Shown here: positions 23,371-34,977 of the stretch, one piece after another
How positions within the stretch are numbered: position 1 is the stretch's first letter
How the letters are laid out: each line of letters begins with the position of its first letter
NCBI RefSeq assembly: GCF_000281045.1
Contig: NW_008246079.1
Coordinates: 804,618 to 858,588, forward strand
Origin: Saprolegnia diclina VS20
Lineage: Eukaryota > Oomycota > Saprolegniomycetes > Saprolegniales > Saprolegniaceae
Length of the DNA: 53,971 bases
Direction: 5' to 3'
Program-made: the position numbers and the translations under genes
The notes under the pieces: model-generated
The model's input: only the letters and a program-made list of their open reading frames with translations
What the model was told of the DNA's origin: nothing
The model's database searches: none

Positions 23371-25583
23371 ATGAGGTCGCCGTGGGCCGCTGCGGTCCTT
23401 CTGCTGGAGCTCAGTGCTGTGCGCTCGTGTGTTCACCACCAGGTGCTCGACACGAAGAGCGTCACGTCGCCGCAAACTTATTCCCGCCTCCGCGGCAACG
23501 ACCACCGCCGGCTCCAAGACGCCGTGTACAAGCCACTCCGGCTGCAAACATACTTTGACAATGCGACGTTGTCGCAGCTCAGCGCAGCCAACCAAGTGTT
23601 CCTGACGCAGTTCCTCGTCCCTGCTGCGGTCGCATTCTGGTCGCAAGCTCTCCACGTCGTGCCGGTCGCCAACGGCCTCGCCGCGACGCGCACGTGCACG
23701 AGCGTCTCCAGCGCGGGCTGCGTCTCGGTGCAAGCGAACCAGCTCTGCGTCGACATGCCGATCCCCGAAGCCCACTTTGCACCGACGCCGCTCTGCGACG
23801 CGAGCAGTGGCGTCTGTTCGGTGTTGGGCGAGAAGAACACGCCGCTTCTCAACACGGACATGCTGCTGTACGTGCGCGCGGCGACAACGACCAACTGCGC
23901 GAGCAACGTGCTTGCGTACGCGACGTCGTGCCAGCGCGACCAGCTCGACCGCCCGATCTTTGGCATGATCAACTTTTGCCCCAACTTTATCAACCCGGCC
24001 CAGCGCGCGGGCCCGATCTTCAACCAGCAGCTCACGACAGCCATGCACGAGATGGCGCACGCGCTTGGCTTCTCGGCGGCGTCGTACCCGCTCATGCGGC
24101 TGCCGGACGGTACGCCGCGCACGCCGCGCACCACCGGCGGTCGTACCGGCCCGACGGTGCCGATGCCGGGTGTCTGCAACGGCGCGACGACGACGACGAC
24201 CAGCACCGCCTTTCCGAGCAGCTCGACGATCATCTACCGGACGCTGCGCGGTCGGTCGGTCGCGACGATGGTGACGCCGGCCGTCGCGCGGTTTGCCCAG
24301 CAGTTTTTCAACTGCTCTAGCGTACCGGGCGCCGACCTCGAGAACAACGACCCGGCCTGCCTCGGGTCGCACTGGTGCGTACTTTGGTTGGAGCAAAGGC
24401 GTCACGACGATGGTGGTGTAGGGAAGAGCGGCTCTTTCCGCTCGAGAGCATGTCGCCAGTCCTCAACTACAACGGCAATGCGTTTACAGCATTGACGCTC
24501 GCGTTCTTTGAAGACTCGGGGTGGTACCAGCCCAACTACGCGATGGCGACGCCGCTGTACACGGGCATGAACCAAGGCTGCTCGTACACCACCGCGCCGT
24601 GTCTCGCCAAGGGCGTCGCGGTCGACAATGATCTATTTTGTGCGAGCATGACCGAAGCGTGTGCGCCCGCGCTGCTCGCACGCTCCAACTGCGCACGGGC
24701 CAATTACTCAAGTGCGCTTCCGTCCATCTATCGGTACTTTCCGACCATCACGGACGGCGGGTACGGACGTGAGATCTGAGATCTGAGATCTGAAATCTGA
24801 TATGGTGCCCATTGTAGCACCAACATGTACGCCGACTATTGTCCGCTGAACGCAGGGTACACGAGCGGCGACTGCAGCTTCACATCGAACCTGCTCAAAC
24901 TGCCGTGGAGCACGATCCCGGCGCTCGGTGAAGTCTACGGCACTGGAAGTCGGTGCGCCCTCACGACGCTGCGGCAGAGCGACATGAAGGGTGCGACTGT
25001 GACGGGCCGGTTTGCGGGCTGCTACGCCATGCGCTGCAATATGTCTACGACACCACCGACGGTCCTCATCACGGTGGCGCAGACCGCGACCGTCTCGGTC
25101 GTTGTCACGTGCTCGGAGAAAGGCCAGGCCGTTGCGGTGCCGGGGTTCACCGGCGCCATCTCGTGCCCCGACCCATTTGTCATTTGCGACCTCGGCAGCT
25201 GCACACCGAGTTGCAGTGATACGGCCATGTGCATCAACGGACGCTGCGTCTCGGCGACGACGCCGCTTCCAGTGTCGTCGACGCCGCCGGCGACAACGAC
25301 GTGCGGACCTGCGTCGACATCGATGCCGGTGAGCGGCCCCGTGCCGGCCAGCGACCCAACGCTGGGCAATACACCAACGCCCGTGACGACGCCGACGGGT
25401 GGTAGCAGCTCGGGCGACTCGGACGTGCCAATTCCGACATTGCCCGTCACGCTCGACCCACCAACGACAAATACGACGTCCACGCCACTGGGCGAGACGC
25501 TCCAGACGGGCAGCGCGTTTCGCACAAAGTTGTCTGCGCTTGGTCCTCTCTTCGCCCTCGGTGCCTTTTACTGGGGCCTATAA
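23371..25583 (+). CDS. Leishmanolysin-like (M8, GP63) surface metalloprotease, copy 1
   Basis: Predicted 702 residues from three exons, 23371..24374, 24422..24760, 24818..25583, with introns of 47 and 57 bp. A signal peptide (WAAAVLLLELSAVRSC) starts the protein. The zinc motif HEMAHALGF lies near residue 226. The third zinc His is in CLGSHWEERLF near 332, with the Met-turn in LESMSP, the long spacing being typical of M8. Cysteine blocks typical of GP63 follow (YADYCPLNAGYTSGDC, then SCPDPFVICDLGSCTPSC). After that comes a Pro/Thr/Ser-rich stalk and a hydrophobic C-terminus (LSALGPLFALGAFYWGL) consistent with a GPI signal. The family degrades extracellular proteins and is linked to host interaction in trypanosomatids and oomycetes. 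The second intron donor was placed at GTACGG, which gives the conserved TDGGTN junction. The gene is followed 154 bp later by a paralogue. Confidence 0.9.
24771..24798. repeat. Tandem 7-bp repeat inside a GP63 intron
   Basis: GAGATCT is repeated three times with a fourth, one-base-different copy. The array fills half of the 57-bp second intron of the first leishmanolysin gene. Confidence 0.85.
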
Positions 25584-25737
25584 AAACCAATTTTTAAACC
25601 AATTTTGATTTCCCATGAAATCCTGTGCCGTGGTGCTGCCACGTATCTTCCCAACCTGAAACGACTCGACAACTCCTGCCCGACATATTAATACGCGCAC
25701 GTGTTGAGACAAAACGAGCCAACCGACGTGACCGAGC

Positions 25738-28034
25738 ATGCGCGTCACGAGTCTCTTGCTTGCGGCAAGCGCCGTCGCCGCCCACCAGTGCATTCACAAC
25801 GCACTCTCCGCCCACGAGCTCCGCACGGTCTCGAGCCAGAGCTACGACAACCATCCGTTCGACGTCGCCTCGCGCCGTCTCGAGGCAGCCGTCGACGCGG
25901 CGTCGGCTGCCATTCAAGTCGCCGCCTCGAGCTACAAGCCGCTGCGCATCACGCCCATCTTTGACAGCGAGAGCTTCGGCGCGCTCTCGTCCGACAAGAA
26001 GCAGCTCATCGTGAACCAGCTCGTGCCGGATGCGATTGCTCATTGGCAGAGCGCGCTTCAAGTTCGTGCTCTATCACCACTTTTGAAGAGACAACTTGTC
26101 TTTGTTTCGCTAGGTCATCCCGATCAACGGCACGTGGTATGCCAAGCGGCAGTGCACGTCCGTGTACAACACGGTGCCGCCCGTGTGCGCCAGCGTCGCC
26201 GCGTCACAGACGTGTTTGGACCAAGTGATTCCGCCGGCGCACTACGGCTCGATCCAAGTGTGCTCGAGCTGCACGTCATCGGGCTGTACCTGCTCGACGC
26301 AAGCCGGGGGCGCCGGTGTCACCAACACCGACTATGTCCTCTACGTTCGCGCAGTCCAAACCACCCACTGCGGCACGTCGGTCTTGGCCTACGCGACAAG
26401 CTGTCAGCAAGACCAGGTACGATGGTGTTTTCATTGTTGGACTATACCATTAGAAATCATGTAGTACGACCGGCCAACCATGGGCATGGTCAACTTTTGT
26501 CCCAACAAGCTCAACACGGCGACGTCCGCGTACGAGTTGCAGCTCGACACGGCGACGCACGAGCTCGCGCATGCACTTGGCTTTACGGCGCAAATGTACG
26601 CGTACATGCGCAACGCTGACGGCACGCCACGTACCCCGCGGGATGGCACGACCGGTACCGTTAAAAAGATGCAAAAATGATGCAAAAATGATGCAAAAAT
26701 GATGCAAAAATATGATTTTTAGGGCAACCGCCGCTCTTGACCAACTACAAGTGCCCGAACGGTGTCACGGCGTCGGCATTGATGTTGCCGAGCACGAATA
26801 CGATGCAGTTCTTTACCGAGCGCGGCCACGCGGTCGCCAAGCTCGTGACGCCCAACGTCCTGGCGTACGCCCAAGCGCACTTTGGCTGCCCGACATTGAA
26901 CGGCGTCGAGCTTGAAAACCAAGATGCTGGTGCGTGCTTTGGGAGTCACTGGGAAGAGCGGATCTTCGAGCCCGAGATGATGAGTCCGCTCCAAAGCTAC
27001 CGCAACGCCCAGTCGGGGCTGACGCTGGTACAATATTGTCTTTTTTTCGATGGACCCTACCCCTCGTTCGAAAAAACGATGCAATTATTGGCGTGTAGGC
27101 GTATTTCCAAGACTCGGGGTGGTACCAAGTCAACTTTACAAGCGCCGAGCCCATGTACTGGGGGGCACGCCGCGGCTGCAGCTTTGCCATGGACAACTGC
27201 GTCACATTGAGTGCATCCAATGGCACGAGCACGGCCAACGTGCCGGATCACTACTGCGTCGATGAGAAGATCGATGCGTGCACGGTCGACCTCACGTCAA
27301 GAGCGTTCTGCACGCTCTCAACGTCGACCTCTGCGATCCCGAGCTACGCCCAGTACTTTACGAATGCGGCGCGCGGCGGCGCGTCGTTTCCCGATTATTG
27401 CCCGATTTTAGCCGGGTACGCCCAAGGCGACTGCCGCATTAGCTCGAATTTGCAACACCCGACCAACACCAACATCAACCTCCTCGGCGAGACGTACGGC
27501 AGCAGCAGCTACTGCCTCAAGTCGACGCTGCTCTCGTCCAACAATGGCGGGTGGCGCCTTCCGGACCGCACGACCGGGTGCTACACTGTCTCGTGTACGA
27601 GCTTGGTGCTGACGATCACGGTGGCCGGGCCATCGGGCACAATTACAAAGACGTGCTCGCAGAAAGGCCAGGAGCTCACCTTTGACGCCTCATCGTTCAC
27701 CGGCACGCTCTACTGCCCGGACCCGTTTGTGGTCTGCAACACGGGGCAGTGCGCGCCGGCGTGCGGTGCCAACGCTGTTTGCGCCGGCGGGTCGTGCGAG
27801 TGCTTGGACGGCTACACAAAGGCGTCGAGTACGGCGTGCAACCCCGTGTGCCCGAACGCGTGCTCGGGCAACGGCGCGTGCGACACGGCCAGCGCGACCT
27901 GCAAGTGCAACAGCGGCTTCACGGGCGCGAGCTGCAACACCACCGGCGTCTCGACCAAGAAAGGCAACGACGCGCATGGCGTCGCCCTCGATACGCTCGC
28001 GGTGGTCGCAGCCGTCGCCCTCCTCCGCCTGTAG
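25738..28034 (+). CDS. Leishmanolysin-like (M8, GP63) surface metalloprotease, copy 2, with EGF-like tail
   Basis: Predicted 685 residues from five exons, 25738..26061, 26114..26416, 26465..26654, 26723..27027, 27099..28034, with introns of 52, 48, 68 and 71 bp. A signal peptide (RVTSLLLAASAVAA) is followed by a pro-region and a catalytic domain with HELAHALGF near residue 240. The third zinc His is in FGSHWEERIFEPEMMSP. The end has two Cys-rich EGF-like units (CGANAVCAGGSCECLDGY and CSGNGACDTASATCKCNSGF), then a hydrophobic tail (LDTLAVVAAVALLRL) fitting a GPI signal. It is clearly related to the upstream copy. It differs by the extra EGF-like units and by two more introns in the catalytic part, so the duplication is not recent (inference). 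Confidence 0.9.
26668..26711. repeat. Tandem 11-bp repeat inside a GP63 intron
   Basis: Four exact copies of GATGCAAAAAT occupy 44 bp of the 68-bp third intron of the second leishmanolysin gene. Confidence 0.9.
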
Positions 28035-28747
28035 CCACTTCGACGATTGTAAGCAAAAACGACAGATTCTAGTCTAGTCGATGATCACTAGAGTGGTGCT
28101 CTGCGGTAGAGGCCAACATGCGTCGCACGGTTGTCGATGCGCGTGGTGACAGACCTTGTCGGTCGAAGGGTAGAAACATGCAGCCTGCTGACGCGGTGCG
28201 CTGACGCGCCACGCACCGGCAAGCTTGGGTGGTGGCGGGCTCTCTGGTACGAACCGTCGAGAGAGATCCCGCACTCGTGGGTCGTTCGAAACGCCGTCCT
28301 AGCAGCACCATGCACCCAGGACACCCTCGCTCATTGACGGCCTTCGTAGCCCTCGCTTGTAGCTGGCAAGTGCCAGGTCTCGTCGCTGCCGCAGCAATTG
28401 CACCGCCGTCATTAATACCGTCGGCCTTTGCCGGGTTCGAAGCGGCGTCTCTTCGCGGACCGCCTTTCTGCGGTACCCACGAGCACTGAATTTCCTTCGT
28501 CAACATCGCCAGGCTCGACTATGAATTAAAGTATACCGAAGTGTGAGTGTTGGTGGTCGTCTCTCGAAAAACATGTGATTTTCGATTGCAATGAGAGAGT
28601 GGACCTGAATCGGCGACGCTGATTGGCTCGCACGTGGCGGACCGGGCGGCTGTGCGTTACAGCTTCCAACGGGCCAAGTCTCTGGCAGGACGCGACCACC
28701 AACTGCTTCGAGAGCAGACGCCACTTGCTACATCAGCCTCTCTGGGC
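28035..28747. other. Intergenic, about 710 bp, no gene seen
   Basis: This separates the second leishmanolysin from the PX gene. Short frames on both strands show no domain. A GATTGG (inverted CCAAT) box lies at 28621-28626, about 120 bp before the chosen PX start. The downstream frame is open from 28634, so the PX protein could start somewhat earlier. Confidence 0.45.
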
Positions 28748-29764
28748 ATGGGCAGCACTGTCTCCGCATACGACTTGCCTGCTGCTGACCACCACCATTC
28801 TTCGATCGTCCGGACCATGGGCATGGCGGCAGTCGAGACGAGCATGACCCACGCCGGCGCCGCGAGCTTTCTCCAGCACGCCGACGTCATGATTGCGTCC
28901 GTCGACGACTCGTACGAGGGCGGCCACCGCCACACCAAGTACATCATCCAGGTCACGGAGCGCGGCCACGGCCACTTCGTTGTCGCGCGCCGGTACTCGC
29001 AGTTTCGCGTGCTCGCCGACGCGGTCCGCTCGATCCTTGCGCGCACCAAGACGCGCGGGACCAAGTCCAACGCGGCCCACGACGTGGCCTGCCTCGCGCT
29101 CCGCGGGTTTCAGTTTCCGAGAAAAATGATGCACTTTGGCTTCCTCGGCACGCCGTCAACCGCGAAAGAAGTGGTGTTCGACCGGCTCCGGCAGCTGCAT
29201 TTGTACCTCCAGACGCTCTGCCACGTTCTGCGCACCTTCCACTGGGAGCCCTCGTCGCAGAAGCTCAATGCGATGGCGCGCGACCAGGCCAACATGCTTG
29301 GCCGGCTCCTCCACGGATTCCTCGCCGTGCCAGCCTCCTTTGGCACCAACCCTAGCGCGTACGTACACACGAACCCGATGTGCCGGAACCTGGCGGCCGT
29401 CTACTGCGCCCAGCACCCCGTGCTCCAAGAGAACGCATCCAAGAAGCAGCAGGAGTTCGCCGTGCAAGCCGCCCACCGCGCCAAGCCGTACGCGACCATG
29501 ATCGACACGTACGGCTCGACGCTCGAGGCGCAGTGGCACCCGAGCGGCACGATGCGGTCGTCGCGCGCGCCGTCGTACCCGGTCTACAACCCCAGCGTCA
29601 AGGCGTCCGTGGTGCGCCCTAGTATTGTGTTTTTACACCATGACGACCCGGCGTCGTCGCTCCAGCTGCAGAACAGCAGCTTGCTCTCGATGGACGACGA
29701 CATTCCGCTACTCTGCAGCTCCGACTGTGGGTCCCCCCGCGACACCATCTTCCTTGGCGATTAG
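28748..29764 (+). CDS. PX-domain phosphoinositide-binding protein
   Basis: Single-exon gene for 338 residues. After a short Ser/His-rich lead the PX fold runs from about residue 35 to 165. YIIQVTERGHGHFVVARRYSQF contains the lipid-binding RRYSQF near residue 82. A loop with FQFPRKMM corresponds to the Pro-rich PX loop, and a helical region (VVFDRLRQLHLYLQTLCHVL) follows. The remainder (residues 190-338) has no domain I recognise and is rich in Ser and Tyr. PX domains usually bind PtdIns3P on endosomes, so a sorting or trafficking role is likely. No BAR or kinase domain is attached. The start at 28748 is the first ATG that leaves a natural N-terminus. ATGs at 28817 and 28823 would also preserve the domain. 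Confidence 0.8.
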   Translation: MGSTVSAYDLPAADHHHSSIVRTMGMAAVETSMTHAGAASFLQHADVMIASVDDSYEGGHRHTKYIIQVTERGHGHFVVARRYSQFRVLADAVRSILARTKTRGTKSNAAHDVACLALRGFQFPRKMMHFGFLGTPSTAKEVVFDRLRQLHLYLQTLCHVLRTFHWEPSSQKLNAMARDQANMLGRLLHGFLAVPASFGTNPSAYVHTNPMCRNLAAVYCAQHPVLQENASKKQQEFAVQAAHRAKPYATMIDTYGSTLEAQWHPSGTMRSSRAPSYPVYNPSVKASVVRPSIVFLHHDDPASSLQLQNSSLLSMDDDIPLLCSSDCGSPRDTIFLGD

Positions 29765-30140
29765 CAGCCAAGACCACCTCCTTGTCCTAAGTTATATCAA
29801 GCTGTACTATTGTCTGTTGACACGCTGGCCTTTCCGAGTTTGCCCTTGATGGCGGCAACACCGCAGGCACCTACGTCCGGACCTACTGCTGGCCATACCC
29901 ATCTGGTGGTGAGTAGGCTCGCGGTCGCACGCTTGATACCGACCCTGTTCATGGCGTTTGCTCGTCTCGGTGCTGGTGTGACGCCTGCACCGACCGACAG
30001 TTGCAGTGCTCCGATCGACTGGTAGATGCGAAGACTCGCGCATGAATGCCAGGGTCGATGGGGTGCCAACGGCATGGCGATGTCGACTCAGGAGATGATC
30101 AGATACGATCTTGAGGTTAGGGGAATGCCTTCGCATCGGT
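29765..30140. other. Convergent intergenic, about 375 bp
   Basis: This is the 3' flank of the PX gene (+) and the eIF2A gene (-). No gene is seen. It presumably holds both 3' UTRs. Confidence 0.5.
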
Positions 30141-32626
30141 TTACGCCAACGTCTCGAGCTCGGCTTGGAGCGCAACTTCCATCGCAAGCTTGGCGAGCTG
30201 GTCTTCGTTGAGCGTATCGCCGTTGGCCTGCTTGCCCTTGATATCCTGGATCTGCTTGAGCTTCTTCTGGACAGCCTTGGCCTTCTTGGCCTTCTCCTCC
30301 GGCGTCAGCACCACTAACCGCTCGGTGAGGCTGGAGTCATGGCGGATAGATACTTACCCTTGGCCGCAGGCACGGCAACCGAGGCGAGGAGCTCGGCAGC
30401 GGCCTTCTCGATCTCGGCCTTGGCGGCCGCAGCCTCGATCGCCTTCTTCTTCTTCTCGGCCTTGCTCGGCTTCTTGACGACCGGCGCGGCCATGCCAGGA
30501 ATCACACCCGAGCCGCCGACAGTCTTGACAGGCGCGTACTTGTTGCGGTCAAGCTTGCGCGCACCCGTACCTTCTTCCCGGCGGAGCATCGCGGCGAGCG
30601 CACCGGTCGAGTTGGGCGGGCGGTACGCCTGGCGCACCGGCGCAGGCGGCGCAATCGTGGCTTCCTACAGCCACGAGATACATGGTATGCAATCGCAGTG
30701 GAGAACCCACCTCTTCCTTGGAGCGCGGCGTCGCCGGGCGGTTGGGGTAGACACCCGCCGCCGCGGGGCGGAACTGGAAGTCGTAGATCTCACCTCGCGA
30801 CTCGGACACGACCGGGCCAATACCGTCGTACTTGAAGATCTTGAAGCCGTTGTCGACGCGGACGCTACACGTGACGCGCAAATCGTCAGCGATCCAACGC
30901 TCCCTAGAAGTAGAGCTACCGAGGAAAGGTCGTCGCGGTCGCAAAGTAGCGCGAGTCGGGCGACCAGCCATGCCTACACCCTATCATCAACACACAATAT
31001 CGTCATGTTGTGTGTGACGTACACAGTGGCGCATTCCGACGTCGCGGACCCGAGCTTCTTGAGCTTGTTGCGATCCCAGAAGTCCATGTGGCCCGGCAAG
31101 TTGCCAAACCCCTAATCCTCGATGTCAGCCTGCAGCCTTTCGAGACGAAGCGTACGGCAAGGCAGAGGAACCGACCGTGGGGACTCCAGCTGATCGTGTT
31201 GCGCGAGGCCGCGCCAAACTCAAACACGGGGCACGCCTGGTTGTCGTAGAGCTGCACACAACATGTTAGCGACCAAAGATTCGAGTACAATGTACCGTGG
31301 CGTTGGCCGGCATCGAGCCCGCGAGCACGACAAAGCCGCGCGACGTCGGGTCCCACTGCACGTCGTGCACAGGACCTTGCTTGGTCACAGGAATGCTGCA
31401 GTCGTACTGGCCGTCACTACCATACACAGATGAAGCCTTTCCACGAGGCGAGGGCTAGGGCTATGTCGGAACCTCTGGAGGAAGAAGAGGTTGGTCTCGC
31501 CGTAGTATGACTTGCCCGACGTGTCGACGTCGGTGCTCGTCTCGATGATGAGCGCCGACCCGTTGGGTGCCCACTTGAGCTTGACGTCTTGGGCCTTGTA
31601 AAAGCTTTTGAACGCGACGTGCGACTGCGCCGTGTTGGGCGGGAACGGGTAGACGCGGACGCTCGCGGGCTTGCCCTTCTTCTCGGGCACGAAGAGCGCA
31701 ATCTTGTACGGAATGCTGCCCGGCGCGACGCTAAACTTGGCCGTGTTCTACTCGATACATTGATACGATACGTTTCAAAAAGCATGACGATGTACCTCGA
31801 GCACGATGTTGCCAATGTTGCCCGCGCCAATCGCGCGACCATTGTACACTTGGACCTAATGCGATGACGCCGATAAGATGACGCATGCGAGGAAGGTAGA
31901 GCGTACGCCGCTGCCGCTGAGGCGCGCGGCAATCGTTTCGTCCGAGCTCCACTGGATCGACGGCCAGTGCTACGACCAGTACTAAGCAAGACGAGCGAGA
32001 TGGGAGGGACGTACGTCACGCGTGTACGTCTTCTGGTTGAAGCGCGCGATGATCGAGCCGTTCGAGACGTCCCAGACAATGAGGTTGCCTAGAAGAGGGC
32101 CGTGGTGGTTGATCGAGTAGGTCGTGGACGGGATCGTACCGTCGGTCGAGTCCTTTACCGGGCGCTGCCACGTAACGAGCTGCGTCGCGAGCGGCGACCA
32201 AGCAACGGCCTGGATGCCCGGGTTGGCGACTTCAACAAGTACCTCGTTCCTGCAAGCGGTGTGTAAGCGATGGCAGAACGAGTGGATGGCGACGTACGTC
32301 TCGGTGGCGCGGACGACAAAGCCGAGCTCCGTCGAGATGAACGCAGCCTTGCTACCGTCGGGGCTCATAAACATGTTGTCGCACGTCGAGAGCGTGGCTT
32401 CGGCCTCGATCTTGCGCAGCGCGAGATCGTCGGGCGTCACGGACGGCAGGCCCCAGAAGGGCTCGACGCTCTAGTCGCCGCATGAGACGCCGTCACCAGC
32501 GCATGTAGATGCAGTACCGTCTTGCCACGGACGTAGAACTTGGTACGCGGTGCTTCTACGCAGGCGCGATGTCATGCACCGGCGGCGCGGTCGAAGCGAC
32601 GTACCTTGCGCTTGAGCTTGGGCCAT
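30141..32626 (-). CDS. EIF2A: eIF2A, eukaryotic translation initiation factor 2A
   Basis: Predicted 619 residues from 14 exons, complement(30141..30313, 30358..30664, 30711..30864, 30920..30973, 31023..31111, 31156..31251, 31296..31416, 31473..31747, 31796..31855, 31907..31969, 32015..32249, 32298..32470, 32518..32555, 32605..32626). The first coding exon is 22 bp. Introns are 44-56 bp. The product starts MAQAQAQEAPRTKFYVRG and forms the eIF2A beta-propeller: DNMFMSPDGSKAAF, PGIQAVAWSPLATQL, LIVWDVSNGSIIARF, KLKWAPNGSALII, PVHDVQWDPTSRGFVV, GFGNLPGHMDFWDRNKL, SPDSRYFATATTFPRVRVDN. Next come AYRPPNSTGALAAML and a Lys/Ala/Glu-rich coiled C-terminus. eIF2A can deliver initiator tRNA in a GTP-independent way and supports alternative initiation. 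Every junction restores the human-like alignment. This is the most intron-dense gene in the window. Confidence 0.93.
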
Positions 32627-33378
32627 CGCGCTGATTTTTTGTTTGGTGATGAAGCCAACGGCTCTGATCAAGTCCGCCGGACTTAACAGAGACTATCACA
32701 GTAAATAATGCCATACGAAGAGTGATGGTGGACATAAAACAGTGTTGTTTGAGGGCGCGCTGCCGGAGCAACTAGCAAGGCCAGCACGCCAAATAAGGTC
32801 TCTCTAATCACAGCGCTGTACACGCATTTCGCCATACACTGTCTTTCGAGGGTAATGCTCAAAACAAGCAACTGCAAGCACCGATTCCAGCACCGCAGAT
32901 TCACCTTTCGTCCCTTCTCACAGTACCTACTACCGCTATTGCAGTACCGAACATCGTCGATACCACGCGTGTAGCCGAATTCGCTCGCGAAACTGCTTGA
33001 GCGAACAGCTGCCAACGCCCTCTTCGCGCCACGGGTGCGTCTGCAACGAGCAGCGTTGCCAGTTCGATCAATGATGGATGCGGGATTGGCCCACGACTAT
33101 GGTCAAGACAATGCTTAATGCTGGCGAGTGCTTCTATTCACTTGGCTATGGTCGACGCCACACGGCCACGTCATCGCTCGCTCGGTTTCTATGCAGCGTT
33201 GGCGTTGTGTATCTTTTGTGGCGGGGAAAGCACGAAATAGTGTATGCCGTTTGGCCTGTCGATCGCACTTAATCGGATATCGGCGTCCACGTGGGTGGGG
33301 CCATTTGTTTTTACACTTGGGGTTTGTATCGGAATAAAAACGAATGACAAGCGGCGCCATTTTGAAAGTGGCAAAAGC
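32627..33378. other. Divergent promoter region eIF2A/PSS, about 750 bp
   Basis: No gene is supported. Frames of 60-160 codons on both strands lack domains and overlap each other. A CCATTTT element at 33358-33364, about 15 bp before the PSS start, resembles the oomycete initiator (Inr-like). Confidence 0.45.
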
Positions 33379-34977
33379 ATGAGCAGCGAGCTCCGACGGC
33401 GCAAGACGCCGCTGCAAGTCGAGACCAGCGATGCGCCGCTGACACCGACCAAGTCGAGCGCGTCGCCAGCGACGGTCTCTGTCGGCAACGCCTTCCGCGC
33501 CAGCCGCGAACACGGCTACGATGGGCTGCTCCTCTTCAAAGAAGAGCCACGTCAGTTCCTCTTTCTCTTCCTCGTCGTCGTCGCCGTCGCGCACTACTCG
33601 TTCACGCACGACTCGGACGTACGCGTCTCGTTGCTATCGATACGGTGCTCATGGTAGCGTAGGACTTTGAGCTCAACGTCCGCAACGGGCTCTGGTCGGC
33701 AAGCTTTATCTTCCTCGCCTACTGCTTTCTCCAGACGCGCGACGGTCTCCTCGTGCGCCCGCATCCTGGCGTCTGGCGCATCGTGCACGGTCTCTCGGTG
33801 TTGTACCTTCTTTTGCTGGCGGCCTTGTCGGTGCAAAACCTGGCGTCGGCGACCGCGGCTATCCGCGTGCTCTTTCCCGAAGTGGGCACGAAGGCCACGG
33901 CCAAGCCGTCCGCGCCACTGAACTGCGAGATCAATTCGACGGTATGACACGACTCTTTTTACTAGACAATATGTACATTGGTGTGTAGACCTTGTATCGC
34001 GGCGTCTCGAGCATCTGGTTCCTCGCGCACGTCACGGGGTGGTGGGGCAAGATGTGCATGTTTCGCGACTGGCGCTTTTGCTGGGTCCTTGCCATCGCGT
34101 TTGAGCTCCTCGAGCTCATCTTCCAGTTTGTGATCCCCGACTTTCGAGAGTGCTGGTGGGACTCGCTCTTCATGGACCTCTTTGGCGCCAATTTTATTGG
34201 CATGTGCCTGGGCCGCCTCACGCTCAAGTACCTCGAGACCAAGGAGTACGACTGGTCTGGTAACAAGGGCGACAAGCGGGGCTATGTCCGACGCGCGCTC
34301 AGCCAGTTCACGCCCTTTAGCTGGTCGCGTTACGACTGGGAAGTGTTCTCAAGCTTCAAGCGATTCGCGCTGGTACACACCACCTCGTCATCGTGCTTCG
34401 CCACTTAGAGAATGCGTAGGTCGCGGTCGCGGTCTTTGTGTGCCTCCTTGTCGAGCTCAACGCGTTCTTCCTCCTGAGCACGCTCAGTATTCCAAAGGAG
34501 AGCCATATCAACAAGTACCGGCTCTGCCTCATCTTCATGCTGGGCCTCCCCGCGGCCTCCGAGGTAGACATCATGAATCTGCAGGCTCTGAAGACGCTCA
34601 TGGCGACAATGTCTAGTACTTTGAGTTTATCACCAACCCGGCGTGCTGGCGCCTCGGCCAGAACGCGTGGATGATGTGCAGCATCGGCGTCTTTGAGGTC
34701 CTCGTCTGGGTCAAGTTTGCCGACGGCCTCGTTGGCACGTCGACGCCGCCGCCGGACGTGTACCTCCCGCTCTTGGCCTTTAGCGCGCTCTTCTCGCTCT
34801 GGATGCTTCTCTTCTTTAGCCAGCGCAAGACCGTACGTGGCGCATGGCAAGTTGAATGGGTTGCTGAGTGGCTTCGACTAGGACAAGCCGTCGACGCACC
34901 GCCTCACGCTCCTCGACGTGCTCTTTTACATCTCGTTCACGCCGCTTCTGTATTTGACCAAGCAGTGGGCGTACTGA
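33379..34977 (+). CDS. Phosphatidylserine synthase (base-exchange type, PTDSS)
   Basis: Predicted 452 residues from six exons, 33379..33618, 33663..33941, 33989..34372, 34420..34563, 34617..34832, 34882..34977, introns 44-53 bp, all phase 0. The protein is a polytopic membrane enzyme: hydrophobic segments include FLFLFLVVVAVAHYSF, WSASFIFLAYCFL, VAVAVFVCLLVELNAFFLL and VYLPLLAFSALFSLWMLLFF. The family core IPDFRECWWDSLFMDLFGAN lies near residue 223, followed by WSRYDWEVFSSFKRFAL. These are signatures of animal/plant-type PSS, which exchanges the head group of PtdCho or PtdEtn for serine at the ER. The substrate preference cannot be read from the sequence. The C-terminus is short (ending LYLTKQWAY), close to family length. 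Confidence 0.92.

Noticed and set aside
24375-24421. Apparent frameshift in the first leishmanolysin gene
   Set aside because: A 47-bp GT-AG intron restores the frame exactly through the conserved GSHWEERLF block.
28431-28445. A TTCGAA-containing string resembling a tRNA T-loop (GGGTTCGAAGC)
   Set aside because: No cloverleaf stems or anticodon arm could be drawn around it.
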